In this document: positions 27,274 to 45,217 of the stretch, one piece after another
Layout: the number at the start of each line of letters is the position of its first letter
How positions within the stretch are numbered: the first letter of the stretch is position 1
Source of the DNA: Sphaerisporangium viridialbum
GTDB lineage: Bacteria; Actinomycetota; Actinomycetes; Streptosporangiales; Streptosporangiaceae
Direction: 5' to 3'
NCBI RefSeq assembly: GCF_049674955.1
Contig: NZ_CP187232.1
Coordinates: 8,370,001-8,434,000, forward strand
DNA: 64,000 nt
Made by a program: the position numbers and the translations under genes
Notes under the pieces: model-generated
The model's input: the letters and a program-made list of their open reading frames with translations, nothing else
What the model was told of the DNA's origin: nothing
The model's database searches: none

Positions 27274-29523
27274 TCAGGCGAGGGGGTCGGTGAACACCAG
27301 TCGCAGCTCGCTGGTGCAGGCGCGTCCGTCGCCGCCCGGCAACCAGGCGTGGTGCGGATCGGGATGCATCTCCATCACGGCGACGACACCCCCGCTCCTC
27401 CGCACTCCGGCCAGGAACACGCCGACCAAAAGCGGACTGTCGAAGTCCAGGTAGACCGGCTTTTGCCGGAGACCGGCCCGCCAGAACACGAAGCGGGGCA
27501 TCCCGAGGTCCCGCGCCCAGCGCCGTACGCGGACGTAGGCGGCGGCCTCGTCGACCTCGTCCCAGCCGGGGATCTCGACAGCAGGCACTCGCCACGCCTC
27601 GCGGGCGATCACGAGCCTGTCGACCGTGACCCTGGGGGTATGCGGGTGTGGCGCGAGCGGGCGGAAGAGGTCGCCGAGCTGCTCCTGGGCGATCTCCCCG
27701 AAGACGTCGAGGACGCCGAGGCGCGCCCCGCCGGGGACGGGGACGACGATCTTCGACGGGTCGTCCGGGTCGCGCTGGGCGATCAGGTCCGCCAGCTCCA
27801 GGCGCCGCCCCGCCGGTGCGGCCCGCTGCCCGTTGCCCGGGGCGAAGGACATGTACCAGTAGCGGTCGGAGTACAGCTCGGGGGTGGGGTAGTCCCGCCC
27901 GGTGAACTCGCCGGACCGGGGATAGAGGGGGACGACGCGCGGATGCCGGGCCGGCCCGGCATCCGCGAGGCGGCGCAGGCGGGCCGGGTCGGGGTGGAAC
28001 TCGGCGAAGGTGGCGGAGTCCACGGTGACCATGGCGGGGTGCATCTCGCCGAGCACGAGCTCGAAGCGGCCGGCGCGAGCCTCGGCGGCGCCGCGTGCGG
28101 CGATCATGACGTCCGGGCTGTGGAAGGCCGCGCCGTACCAGCCGGGGAAGGGTGCGGCGAAGTGCTCGCGGATCGAAGGGGCCAGGTCGGCGACGGTCCT
28201 CGTCACGCGCCGCGCACCCGGCTCGTACGCCAGCACCTCATGCCAGACGCGTTGGAACTCCTCGGCCGCCGCCGTGTACCAGGATTGGTCGCTGCGCAGG
28301 TCGAGGAACCGCCGGACGAGCAGCCCGAGCGGCAACGGCCGCCCCGTCTCGGCGATCTCGCCGTACAGGCGCTCCACGAGCGCCTCCAGGCAGGTCCCGA
28401 ACCTCCAGGTCAGCCAACGGGCACTGGTGAGCACCAGGGACATGGGCGGTACGAGCGCATCTCGCAGACCCGCGCCCAGACTGAGCCGCAGATCCCGCTC
28501 GCACTCCTCGTAGACGGCGCGCCTGCCCGTCGGGCGCTGATCCTTCGCGCGGATCGGGGCCGCGCCGATGAGTGCGGCCAGATCCGCGTCGAGGGCGGCC
28601 AACGCCTTCTCCAGCGCCTCAGGTTTCCCAGCGGCCGACTCGACGGTGCTGAGGTGTGATTCGAGCCGGTCGAGGGCCGGGACGGCGTGCGGCGCCGCCC
28701 GTGTGAGCCTGTCGCGCAGCGCACGCTCCGGCCAGGCGTCCTGAGGCACATCGGGCCGCCAGGCGATCAGCCCCGCGGCCTGGAGCTCGCCGAGCGCGGC
28801 GAGGACCTCGTCCTCGCCGCGGACGCCCGGCGTGCCACGCCAGCGCAGATCGGCGGTGATGTCCCGGGGGATCCTCGTTCCGTCGACGGCAGCCAGCACT
28901 GCGGCCTGCATGGCGGTGAGGCGGCGGGCGGCGCCGTCCGGCCCTATCACCAGGGTTCCCGTGACGGCCACGCCGGGGAGGCGCGCCGCGGGGAACCTGC
29001 GACGCAGCGCGGGATCCTCGGCGAGCGCCGCCGCCACCGCGTCGATCGCCCAGTCCTCGAAGTGCACCGATCGGCGGGCGACCAGGCCGGGACCCGGCGA
29101 GGCCTCAAGATAGGGGACGTCGTCGTCGAAGACGGCCCAGGAGTACGGGCCGAAGAAACCGATCGTCTCGTTGCGGGCGTGATAGCGCTGGGCGTACCTG
29201 GCGAGGGTCGCCTCCTTGCGCCGCCTGTCCTGGTTGCGCCGGTACGGATCCTCGTGGCGCCGCAGCCAGCCGACGACGCCGTCGATCGCGGCGGGGTTCT
29301 GCCAGAGCAGGGCCGTGCGGAAACGTTCCTCCTCTGCCATGAGCAGGAGTCGTACGCCAGTGCGTCTTATGCCCTCGTGCCAGCTCTCCCGCAGGCGCCC
29401 GGAGTCCGGGTCGTCCGTGAGCGCCGTCTCGGCAGTAACGGGGTCGGCCAGGTCGAGGAGCGCCGAGACAGGAAAGCCCGTGCCGCGGACGACGACATCG
29501 GGCCATGGCCGCCATGAGTCCAT
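27274..29523 (-). CDS. LanB2: lantibiotic-dehydratase-like protein, glutamylation-domain type
   Basis: 749 residues from ATG 29523. Same family as the proteins at 12336 and 49408 and closest to the latter. Landmarks: LLWQNPAAIDGVVGW, RYHARNETIGFFGPYSW, SVHFEDWAIDAV, YGAAFHSPDVMIAA, RFELVLGEMHPAMVTVDS, HTPRVTVDRLVIAREAWRV, MPRFVFWR and KPVYLDFDSPLL. No C-terminal elimination domain. It is the last gene of a minus-strand operon mbtH - luciferase-like oxidoreductase - LanB2: its start directly abuts the oxidoreductase stop (no gap), so translation is coupled. Family knowledge points to aminoacyl transfer from tRNA; that it acts on a nonribosomal peptide here is inference from context. Confidence 0.82.
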   Translation of the reverse strand: MDSWRPWPDVVVRGTGFPVSALLDLADPVTAETALTDDPDSGRLRESWHEGIRRTGVRLLLMAEEERFRTALLWQNPAAIDGVVGWLRRHEDPYRRNQDRRRKEATLARYAQRYHARNETIGFFGPYSWAVFDDDVPYLEASPGPGLVARRSVHFEDWAIDAVAAALAEDPALRRRFPAARLPGVAVTGTLVIGPDGAARRLTAMQAAVLAAVDGTRIPRDITADLRWRGTPGVRGEDEVLAALGELQAAGLIAWRPDVPQDAWPERALRDRLTRAAPHAVPALDRLESHLSTVESAAGKPEALEKALAALDADLAALIGAAPIRAKDQRPTGRRAVYEECERDLRLSLGAGLRDALVPPMSLVLTSARWLTWRFGTCLEALVERLYGEIAETGRPLPLGLLVRRFLDLRSDQSWYTAAAEEFQRVWHEVLAYEPGARRVTRTVADLAPSIREHFAAPFPGWYGAAFHSPDVMIAARGAAEARAGRFELVLGEMHPAMVTVDSATFAEFHPDPARLRRLADAGPARHPRVVPLYPRSGEFTGRDYPTPELYSDRYWYMSFAPGNGQRAAPAGRRLELADLIAQRDPDDPSKIVVPVPGGARLGVLDVFGEIAQEQLGDLFRPLAPHPHTPRVTVDRLVIAREAWRVPAVEIPGWDEVDEAAAYVRVRRWARDLGMPRFVFWRAGLRQKPVYLDFDSPLLVGVFLAGVRRSGGVVAVMEMHPDPHHAWLPGGDGRACTSELRLVFTDPLA

Positions 29524-30498
29524 TCAGTCCAGCCCGGCCCGGAGCGTGGCGCTCCAGCGGTCGCGGCTTGTGTATGCGCTGCCGAGAGGTGAGATCACCA
29601 GATGCGTTGCGCCCGCGGCCACGTACTCCTCGAACCGGGCTCGGGCCTGCTCGGGCGTGCCCCGCACGGACAGCGCCTGGAACATCGCGTCGTCCGCGCG
29701 GCCCATTCTGACTTGGGCATCGAAGCCGCTGGCAGAGAAGAGGCGCCGGTAGGTCGGCACGCGCAGGTACTCGGAGAGGTAACCGGTGAACGACTCGCGG
29801 TCCTCCTCCGGGTCGTCGGTCACCGCCGCGCTGACCACGGCGGCCACGTCGAAACCTCGCCCGTCCGGATACCTGCCGTCGGCGCGCTTGGCGAAGCCCC
29901 GGCGCAGCGCGGGGATGACCTGATCGCGGACATATTCGGCGGTGCACATCCACAACACCACGCCGTCGGCGAGCTCGGCGGCGAGCTCGAGCATGCGCGG
30001 CCCGAAAGCCCCAACGTAGATGGGCAGGCCGGGACGCCGGGACGTGGTGGGCGGGTGCATGGCGTGCCCGCTGAACCAGGTGCCGTCGTGGTCGACCGCG
30101 CCGTTCCTGATGAGGTCGGCCGCGATCTGCAGATATTCGCGCATGCCCTCCGTCGGATGCGGCGCCTTCCCGGCTCCCACCATCCACTCGCCGACGCCCC
30201 GGTGCCCGAGGCCGAGCCCGAGAGCGAACCGGCCGCCCGAGAGGTCGTCCAGCGTCATGGCCGCCTGGGCCATGAGGACGGGCGGGCGGGAGTAGAGCGG
30301 CAGGATGGCGTTCCCGAGCATGGACCGCTCCGTCCTGACGGCCATGCCGGCGATGATGACGGAGCTGTCGGGCTGGTTCGGCATCTGGATCAGCCACTGG
30401 GAAGAGGCCCCCAGCTCGTCGCCCATGACGGCGCGGTGCAGGGTCTCCCGCAGCGGAAGGTACTGGGGCGCGTGGACGATTCCCACTCGGTGGCTCAT
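29524..30498 (-). CDS. LLM-class (luciferase-like, probably F420-dependent) oxidoreductase
   Basis: 324 residues from ATG 30498. TIM-barrel luciferase-like family: SQWLIQMPN near the start, MLGNAILPLYSRPPVLMAQ, then TLDDLSGGRFALGLGLGH (the signature loop), PTEGMREYL, and IYVGAFGPRMLELAAELADG. In actinomycetes such proteins usually use F420 rather than FMN. Known relatives include enzymes that reduce dehydroamino acids in lanthipeptide pathways, interesting because the next gene is LanB-like; the role here is inferred only. Start overlaps the MbtH stop by 4 bases (ATGA), and the stop abuts the LanB2 start, giving a tightly coupled three-gene operon. Confidence 0.85.
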   Translation of the reverse strand: MSHRVGIVHAPQYLPLRETLHRAVMGDELGASSQWLIQMPNQPDSSVIIAGMAVRTERSMLGNAILPLYSRPPVLMAQAAMTLDDLSGGRFALGLGLGHRGVGEWMVGAGKAPHPTEGMREYLQIAADLIRNGAVDHDGTWFSGHAMHPPTTSRRPGLPIYVGAFGPRMLELAAELADGVVLWMCTAEYVRDQVIPALRRGFAKRADGRYPDGRGFDVAAVVSAAVTDDPEEDRESFTGYLSEYLRVPTYRRLFSASGFDAQVRMGRADDAMFQALSVRGTPEQARARFEEYVAAGATHLVISPLGSAYTSRDRWSATLRAGLD

Positions 30499-30701
30499 TC
30501 GCCGTCCATTCTCAGCCGCAGGCTGCGCGGCCGCATGTCCGTCCAGACCTCGTCGATACGAGCGAGGCAGTCGTCCTTGGCGCCTTCCGTGCCCTCCGCC
30601 CGCCAGCCACTCGGCATCGGCCGGTTCGCCGGCCAGATGGAGTACTGGTCCTCATCGTTGAGCACCACCCGGTACATGCAGGTGTCATCATCCTCGAACA
30701 C
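30495..30701 (-). CDS. MbtH-like NRPS accessory protein
   Basis: 68 residues from GTG 30701, chosen because AGGA lies 8 bases upstream and MbtH proteins begin shortly before the first strand; a longer frame to 30731 is open. Shows the family signature: YRVVLNDEDQYSIWP, then PSGW, and CLARIDEVWTDMRPRSLR. MbtH-like proteins bind A domains and are needed for their solubility or activity. It opens the mbtH - oxidoreductase - LanB2 operon and is divergent from NRPS2. Confidence 0.95.
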   Translation of the reverse strand: MFEDDDTCMYRVVLNDEDQYSIWPANRPMPSGWRAEGTEGAKDDCLARIDEVWTDMRPRSLRLRMDGE

Positions 30702-30752
30702 GCCCCAATCCTGACCCGGATGTCCCCCCACCGCCCGGCTCCAGGGCCGACG

Positions 30753-30768
30753 TGGCGACTAGTCGCCA
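30753..30768. promoter_or_regulatory. Perfect 16-bp palindrome, candidate cluster operator
   Basis: TGGCGACTAGTCGCCA is a perfect palindrome centred in the 156-bp gap between mbtH (30701) and NRPS2 (30858). It differs by one base from TGGCGACAAGTCGCCA in the P450/LanB3 promoter region at 49315. Two weaker copies lie at 16463 and 16577. Likely binding site of a dimeric cluster regulator. Confidence 0.7.
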
Positions 30769-30857
30769 GCTATCCGGACGGATCTTCCATCCGCCGCCCG
30801 CGGCCCCCAGACTGCCGGACGTAGGACAGGCGGGCATTCGGTCCGGGGAAAGGACTC

Positions 30858-33800
30858 ATGACGACTGACTCAGGCGACAGCTCCCTCTCTCCCGTCAAGC
30901 GAGCTCTCTTGGACAGGCTTCGGGCGGGAGGCGGGACCGGATCGCGAGAGACCCCCGCGATTCCCCGCCGTACCGGCTCGGGGCCGCTCCCGCTCATGCC
31001 CAACCAGTCTCTCGTCTGGATGGTGAGTCAGCTCGTTCCCGACATGCCCCTGTACAACGACAGGTTCCTGGTCCGGATACCTCCCGGGGTGGACGAGGAG
31101 ACGATGGCCGACGCGATGGACCGCGTGGTCGCGGAGCAGGAGGCGCTGCGAATAGTCGTCGAGGTCGTGAACGGAGAGCCGCGGCAGCGGGCACTGCCGC
31201 CTTCCCCCGGGGCGTTGCAGGTGATCGACGCGGCGCCGGAGCCGGGCGAGGACGGCGATGCGGCGGCGGTGCGGGTAGCGAACGAGCTGGCCGACCGGCC
31301 GTTCGACCTGGCGGCGGGCCCGCTCGCGCGCTTCGCGCTGATCCGTGCCGGTGAGCGCCGGTTCCTGACCGTGTGCGTCCATCATCTGGTCTGCGACGCG
31401 TACGGCCTGAGCATCATCGTGAAGCGGGCGGTCGAGGGCGGGCCCGGCCCGGAGACGTCCTTCCTCGACTACGTGGAGTGGCAGCAGGGCAGGCTGGAGC
31501 ACGGTTTCGGGGCCGAGCTGGATTACTGGGGCCGGACGCTGGCCGGAGTCGGGCCGAATCTGGAGTTGCCCGCGGACCGGCCTCGCCTCTTGGTCCCGGA
31601 CTTCAGGGGCGGCCACCATCTGCTGTCGCTGGACGCTGAGCTGTCCGAGCGGGTGGCCGCTGCCGCGCGTACCGCGGGCACCACCCCGTTCGCCGTGCTG
31701 CTCACGGCCTTCTACGAACTGCTCGCGCGGGTGAGCGGACGGCGCGACCTCGTGGTGGGTACCACGATGCTAAGCAGGCCCGTGCGCGAGACCCACGAGG
31801 TCGTCGGCATGTTCGCCGACATGGTGCCCCTTCGCCTGCTGCGCGACGATCCGCTGACGTTCGCGCAGGCGCTGACCCGGGTCCGCGAGGTCGTCGCCGG
31901 GGCCTTCGCCCACCAGGACATCCCCTTCGCAAACCTGGTCGAGCGGCTGAACCTGCCGCGCGCCGCCAACGCCCCGGCCCTGTTCTCCATCCTGTTCAAC
32001 ATGCCGGGACTGACATTCGCGGTCGGCGACGAGCTGCTCCCGCTCTCTTACAGCACGCGCGGCACCCAGTTCGACCTCATCTTCAACGTCCTGGAGCAGG
32101 CAGGCCGGTTCGAACTGGACGTTCAGTACTCCGACGTGTTCGAACCGGAGACGATCGCCCGGTGGTCAGGATGGTGGGAGAGCCTGCTGCGGCAGGGGCT
32201 GGACCGCCCGGACGTGCCGTTGCGGGAGCTGGACATGCTCGGGTCGCGCGTGCGTCTCCGCCTCGCCCAGGCCGGCCACCGCCCGGAGGCCGAGACGCCG
32301 GCGGAGTCGCTGTGGGAGCCGGTCGCCCGGCACGCCGCGGCGGCGCCCGGCACCCCGGCGTTCCGCGGGCTCACCTACGGGGAGCTGTTCGCGCGTGTCC
32401 GGCGGCTGGCCGCCGCGCTGCGCGCCCGCGGCGTCGGGCCCGGCACGCGGGTCGTCACCCTCTTGCCCGGCGGCGCGGACTTCGTCGCCGCCGCCCTCGC
32501 CGTGTGGATGCGGGGCGCGACCCTTGTCCCGCTGGACCCCCGTCACCCCTCCGCGAGGACCGAGCGCGCGGCCCGCGCCGTCGATCCGAGCGTCGCCGTC
32601 GACCCCGGGCTGTTCCTGGAGCTGCTGGGGAGCGTCCCGGACGGCGCCGCCGACCCGTCGCCCCCGGCCGCGCCGTACGCTCCCGAGGCCGCCGCCGCGA
32701 TCATGTTCACCAGCGGCTCCACGGGGACGCCGAAGGGCGTGGTGCTCTCCTACGGTGCGCTGGGCGGCCACGCCGCCCAGATGGCCCGCCTGTGGGAGCT
32801 CGGCCCCGCCGACCGGGTCCTGCAGTACGCCTCACCCGCGTTCGACACCTCGCTTGAGCAGATTCTGGTCGCGCTGACGGCCGGGGCCGCCCTGGTCGCA
32901 CGGGAGGGCAACCCGTGGCTCCCGGCGACCGCATGGCGGGTGATCGCCGACGAGTGTGTCACCGTCGCGAACCTGCCCACCGCGCTCGTGCACCAGATGG
33001 CCGAGGAGGAAGTGCCCGACGGGCTGCATCTGCGGCTGTTCATGCCCGGCGGCGAGGCGCTGTCATCTGGAATGGCCGAGCGCCTGCGCGCCGCCCTGCC
33101 CGATGGCTGTGCCCTGTGGAACATGTACGGTCCCACGGAGGGAGTCGTCACCGCGCTCGCCCACGTCCTCGACGGAACGGCCCGCGGCCCCGTCGTCCCG
33201 ATCGGGCGGCCCCTGCCCGGGCGCCGCGTCGCCCTGCTCGACGGGGACCTGCGCCCGGTTCCGCCCGGCGGTATCGGGGAGATCTGCCTGGGCGGGCCGA
33301 TGCTGGCACAGGGCTATCTCGACGCCCCCGTGCCGACCGGCCGCGGCTTCGTGCCGGATCCGGACGGTCCGCCCGGGTCGCGGCTCTACCGCACCGGCGA
33401 CCTCGGACGATGGACCTTCGACTGGATTCTGGAGTTCCGCGGCCGACGTGATCGGCAGGTCAAGGTGTCCGGCGTCCGGGTCGAGCCGGAAGAGGTCGAG
33501 GCCGCACTCACCTCACTCGACGGAGTCGCCGAGGCCGCAGTGACGGCGCGCCGCGTCGAGGACCAGACCTTGCTCCACGCGTACCTCGTAGCCGAGGGCC
33601 CGCAGCCCGATGGTGACCGGGCCCGCCGTCGAGCGACGGCGACGGTCTGGGAGGCCCTGTCCGCGCTGCTGCCGCCCGCCCTGATGCCCGCGACCCTGAC
33701 CTTCCTGCAGGCCCTCCCGACCGGGCCCACCGGGAAGATCGACCATGCCGCGCTCCCGGCGCCGCCCGCTCGGTCCGCGGCCCCAGCGCGCCCGGTGGAC

Positions 33801-35731
33801 GAGGTGGCCACGGCCATGACGCGCGCCATGAGCGAGACGCTCGGTGTCCCGGTAGGGACGAACGACGACTTCTTCGCCCTCGGCGGCACCTCTCTGTCCG
33901 CCATGCGGGTGCTCGCCGCAGTGCGCGCGTCCACCGGGTGCGACCTGACCCTCCCCGACCTGTACACAGCGCGTACGCCCGCGGCTCTGGCTCGCCTAAG
34001 CCGCCGGACGCGCGAAGCCGTCCCGCTTGCGACGGCGCCCGTCGCCGAACCGGTTCCCGCCACATCCGCACAGCGCCGTCTGTGGACGCTGGAAAAGCTC
34101 GCGGAGGACGTCGCCCTCTACACCGTCCCTGCCATCGTCGAGGTCGCTCGGCCGCTCGCCCTCGCCGCGACGGCGCAGGCGTGGGACTGGCTGCTGCGCA
34201 GACACGACGTCCTGCGCGCCGCGTTCAAGCTGACCGCCGAGGGGCTGTTCCTGCGGCCCGGTACCGCTGGCGAACGGCCCACGCTGACAGACCTGAGCAA
34301 GGTGCCGGAGCACGAGGCGAGGGCGAGATGCGAGCAGATCGTGGCCGCCGACATGGCCCGGCCGTTCGACCTCGAGAGCGGGCCGCTCGCCCGGCTCCGG
34401 CTGGTCACCCTCGGTGAGGACCGGACCCTGCTGGTCCTCACCGCCCACCACACCGTCTGCGACGGGTGGTCGGTCCGGATCCTGGTCGATGAATTGCTCG
34501 CGGCCGAGCACGCCTTCCGGCGCGGGACGCAGCCGGTCCTGCCGCCGCCCGGACCGTCGTTCGCCGACGTCGCGGCCTGGGCGGCCGCCCGCCCAGCCGA
34601 CCCTGACGCGCTGACCGAGTGGCGCGCGATCCTCGAAGGCGTCCCGCTAGCGCTGGACCTGCCGCTCGATCGCCCGAGGTCTCCAAAGCCCGGCTTCCGG
34701 GCCGCGGCGCTGCCGCTCACCCTGGACGCGGAGCTCACGGCGCGCCTCGACGAGACGGCCAGGCTCCTGGGCGTCACCGCCTTCACGCTGATCCTGGCCG
34801 CCTGGCAGGTGACTCTCGCACAATGGACCGGTCAGGACGACTTCGTCGTGGGCGTGCCGTACCACGGGCGCGACGTTCCCGGCGTGGAGCACACGGTCGG
34901 CATGTTCGTCGAGACGCTTCCCGTACCCGCTCGCGTCCACCCCGGCGACACGGTGTCCAGCCTGCTGCGCGCGACGTTCGCCCAGGTGATCCGCTGCATC
35001 GTGAACGCCGACGTCACCTTCGAGGCGATCGTCGGGGACGTGCGCGGCCGTGCGGGCCTCGCCCGCGACTCCCTGGTGCAGGTGCTGCTGGCCTACCAGG
35101 ACGAGGACAACGGCGCGGGCGCGGAGACGGACCGCCGCATGCTGGCGGTGCCCACGGGTTCGCTCGACCTCGACCTGATCCTCAACCTGGAGCGCGACGG
35201 GCCAGTGATCCGCGGCGGTGTGGAATACCGCGCCGAGCTGTTCGAAGCGGCCACCATCGGGCGCGTGACGGCCCACTACCTCACGGTCCTCGGTGCCCTC
35301 GCCGCAGAGCCGCACCGGCTCGTCAGAGATCTGCCGCCGCTGCCGGCGGCCCCGTCGCCTCTCGCCGAGACGCATGGCGGCGAAACCACCGAACGCGAGG
35401 AGCGCGCTGTGGAAGATGCGGTTGAGCAGGTAGTGGCCAGTGTCTGGCGCGAGGCCCTGGACGCGCCGCCGGACCTCGAACTGGACCTGGACGCCGACTT
35501 TTTCGAGCTGGGCGGCGACTCCTTCGCCGCGACCCGGGTCACATTGCGGCTGGCCGAGCTGCTCGACATGTTCGTGCCCGTGCGCGGAGTTTTCGCCAAT
35601 CCGACGATCGCCGCCTTGGCCGACTTGCTCCGCCGGCTCGAACCCGAGCGGACGGAGCTTGCCGCCGCCGCGCTCGTCGAGATGGTCCGGGCCGCGGGCG
35701 AGGAGCCCGCCCAGCTCGGCGGGGACCAGCC

Positions 35732-35735
<4 letters not shown>
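30858..35735 (+). CDS. NRPS2: nonribosomal peptide synthetase, C-A-T-C-T
   Basis: 1625 residues from ATG 30858 with AAAGGA upstream. Domains by approximate residue: C1 45-460, A 480-960 (A3 FTSGSTGTPKGVV at 614; A10 GPTGKIDH), T1 975-1040 (FFALGGTSL), C2 1060-1480 (AHHTVCDGWS at 1196), T2 1515-1585 (FFELGGDSFA). The second module has C and T but no A domain, so its carrier must be loaded from elsewhere; the stand-alone A protein at 14751 is the best candidate. C1 has HHLVCDAYG where the consensus is HHxxxDG, so the Gly is Ala. The A-domain pocket reads about D-T-E-A-M-G-M-V-T, not a code I recognise. The stop overlaps the NRPS3 start (GTGA). Confidence 0.92.
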
Positions 35736-43377
<7,642 letters not shown>

Positions 43378-43381
<4 letters not shown>

Positions 43382-44163
43382 CCGTGCCGGAGACCTGGAC
43401 CAGGTATACCCGCGCCCTCCCCCGCGCGCTTGATCGCCTGCTTTGCTTCCCGTACGCCGGAGGCGGCGCGGCGGCGTTCCGCGCCTGGGTCGGAGAGCTG
43501 GCGGCGTCGGGGACGGAGGTCTGGCCGGTCCAGCTCCCGGGCCGGGAGAACCGGTTCGGGGAGCCGCCGGTCAGCGACCTCCCGCGCCTGGTCGCCGAGC
43601 TGGCCGACGTGTTCGAGGACCGCCTGGGCGCGCTTCCGTACACGCTGTTCGGGCACAGCATGGGCGCCCGCGTGGCCTTCGAGTTCGCGCACGAGCTGCG
43701 CCGTCGCGATCGACCGCCGCCCAGGCTGCTGATCGTATCCGCGCACCGCCCGCCCCACCGCCTGGATCCCGATCCACCCGCACACGCACTGCCGCGCGAC
43801 CGCTTCCTCGCCAGGCTCCGCACATATGGGGGTGTCTCCGAGGCGGTCCTGGCCGAGCCGTCCCTGCTGGACCTGATGCTGCCAGTTGTCAGGGCCGACT
43901 TCGCCCTGTTCGAACGCCATCCATGGCAACCCGAGCCGCTCCTCGGGTGCCCGATGACCGTCCTCGGCGGGCGTACCGACGCCCGAGTGCCCGCCGCCGA
44001 GCTGACCAACTGGGCCGAGCTCACCAAGGGCTCCTGCGAGCTGCGGATGTTCGACGGAGGGCACTTCTTCCTCGCCGAATCCCCCCACCAGGTGGTCGGA
44101 GCGGTTCGGGACGCCATCCTGCGGACGAGAGAAGGGACTGGACATGCCGGAGACATGCGGTGA
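43378..44163 (+). CDS. Type II thioesterase (stand-alone, alpha/beta hydrolase)
   Basis: 261 residues from GTG 43378, overlapping the NRPS3 stop by 4 bases. Family landmarks: CFPYAGGGAAAFRAW near the N-terminus, the nucleophile in FGHSMGARVAFE near residue 95, and the catalytic His in MFDGGHFFL near 230. Type II thioesterases clear misprimed carriers. Because no NRPS or PKS here ends in a TE domain, this protein may also release the finished chain; that is inference. Coupled to NRPS3 and, with a 20-base overlap, to the ABC ATPase, so release and export are co-expressed. Confidence 0.93.
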
Positions 44164-45178
44164 ACCGCCACCCGCCATTCACATCGACGGGCTGACCAAG
44201 ACCTTCCATCAGGGTCGGCGGACCCTGATGGATCGGTTGGCCCGCCGCCCAGACCAGCGGGTCGAGGTGGCGGCGGTGGACGGGCTGGATCTCACGATCG
44301 GCCAGGCGGAGATCTTCGGGCTTCTCGGGCCCAACGGCGCGGGCAAGTCCACCACCGTACGGATGATCGCGACTCTTCTGGAGCCGACTGCGGGCACCGT
44401 GCGGGTGAACGGGGTGGACGTCGCCGCCGACCCGGCGGCGGCCCGGCGACGCCTCGGCACCGTTCTCGGCGGCGAGCGCAGCGTCTACTGGAAGCTCACC
44501 GGCCGGGAGAACCTGGAATACTTCGCCGCGCTCTACCAGATTCCTCGCGCACAGTGGGGTCCGCGGATCCAGGCCGTCCTGGAGGAGATGGACCTGTCGG
44601 AGCGCGCGGACGACTACGTCGAGCGCTACTCGACTGGGATGCGCCAGCGCCTGGCCATCGCCCGGGCACTGCTGCCCGAGCCCGCCGTACTGCTGCTTGA
44701 CGAGCCGACCGCGGGCCTGGATCCCCAGGCCGCGCTTCACCTCCGCGAGCGGATATCGCGTTTGCGCGCCGCTGGCCGGTCCGTCGTGCTGACGACGCAC
44801 TACATGGACGAGGCCGAGGAGCTGTGCGATCGCGTCGCCATCATCGACGGGGGGCGGATCGTCGCGCTGGGGACACCTGCGGAGCTGCGATCCCTGGTGA
44901 ACGCGGGGCAGGTGGTACGTGTGCAGTTCGAGGACGTCAGCGCGGACGCTGAGGCCGCTCTCGTCGAGCGGATCGGGCGGGTAGCCGACGTGGTGGACAA
45001 GGAGCACGAGGGGGCGGCTTTCACGCTGACGCTCCACGTCTCCGCCGGAGAGGAACCGCTCCCGCGCGTCATCGACGTCTCCCTGAGCCTGGGCGTGACG
45101 CTCCGCCGGGTGGACGTCGAGCCGGTGACGCTGGAGGACGTTTTCCTGTCCGTGACCGGGAGGAGTCTGCGCGAATGA
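44144..45178 (+). CDS. ABC exporter ATP-binding protein (DrrA-like)
   Basis: 344 residues, overlapping the thioesterase gene by 20 bases. Walker A LLGPNGAGKSTTVRM near residue 65, signature YSTGMRQRLAIARALL, Walker B VLLLDEPTAGLDP, switch His TTHYMDEAEEL. The C-terminal extension ending in PVTLEDVFLSVTGRSLRE is typical of the DrrA/NodI group that drives drug or natural-product export. Followed by two permease genes. Probably exports the cluster product and may give self-resistance. Confidence 0.93.
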   Translation: MPETCGEPPPAIHIDGLTKTFHQGRRTLMDRLARRPDQRVEVAAVDGLDLTIGQAEIFGLLGPNGAGKSTTVRMIATLLEPTAGTVRVNGVDVAADPAAARRRLGTVLGGERSVYWKLTGRENLEYFAALYQIPRAQWGPRIQAVLEEMDLSERADDYVERYSTGMRQRLAIARALLPEPAVLLLDEPTAGLDPQAALHLRERISRLRAAGRSVVLTTHYMDEAEELCDRVAIIDGGRIVALGTPAELRSLVNAGQVVRVQFEDVSADAEAALVERIGRVADVVDKEHEGAAFTLTLHVSAGEEPLPRVIDVSLSLGVTLRRVDVEPVTLEDVFLSVTGRSLRE

Positions 45179-45217
45179 GCCGATCGACCCCCGAGAACGC
45201 AAAGAGAGGTCGTCCGA

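Noticed and set aside
30702..30731. Longer MbtH-like protein starting at 30731
   Set aside because: The extra residues match nothing in the family, and GTG 30701 has a better-placed AGGA ribosome site.
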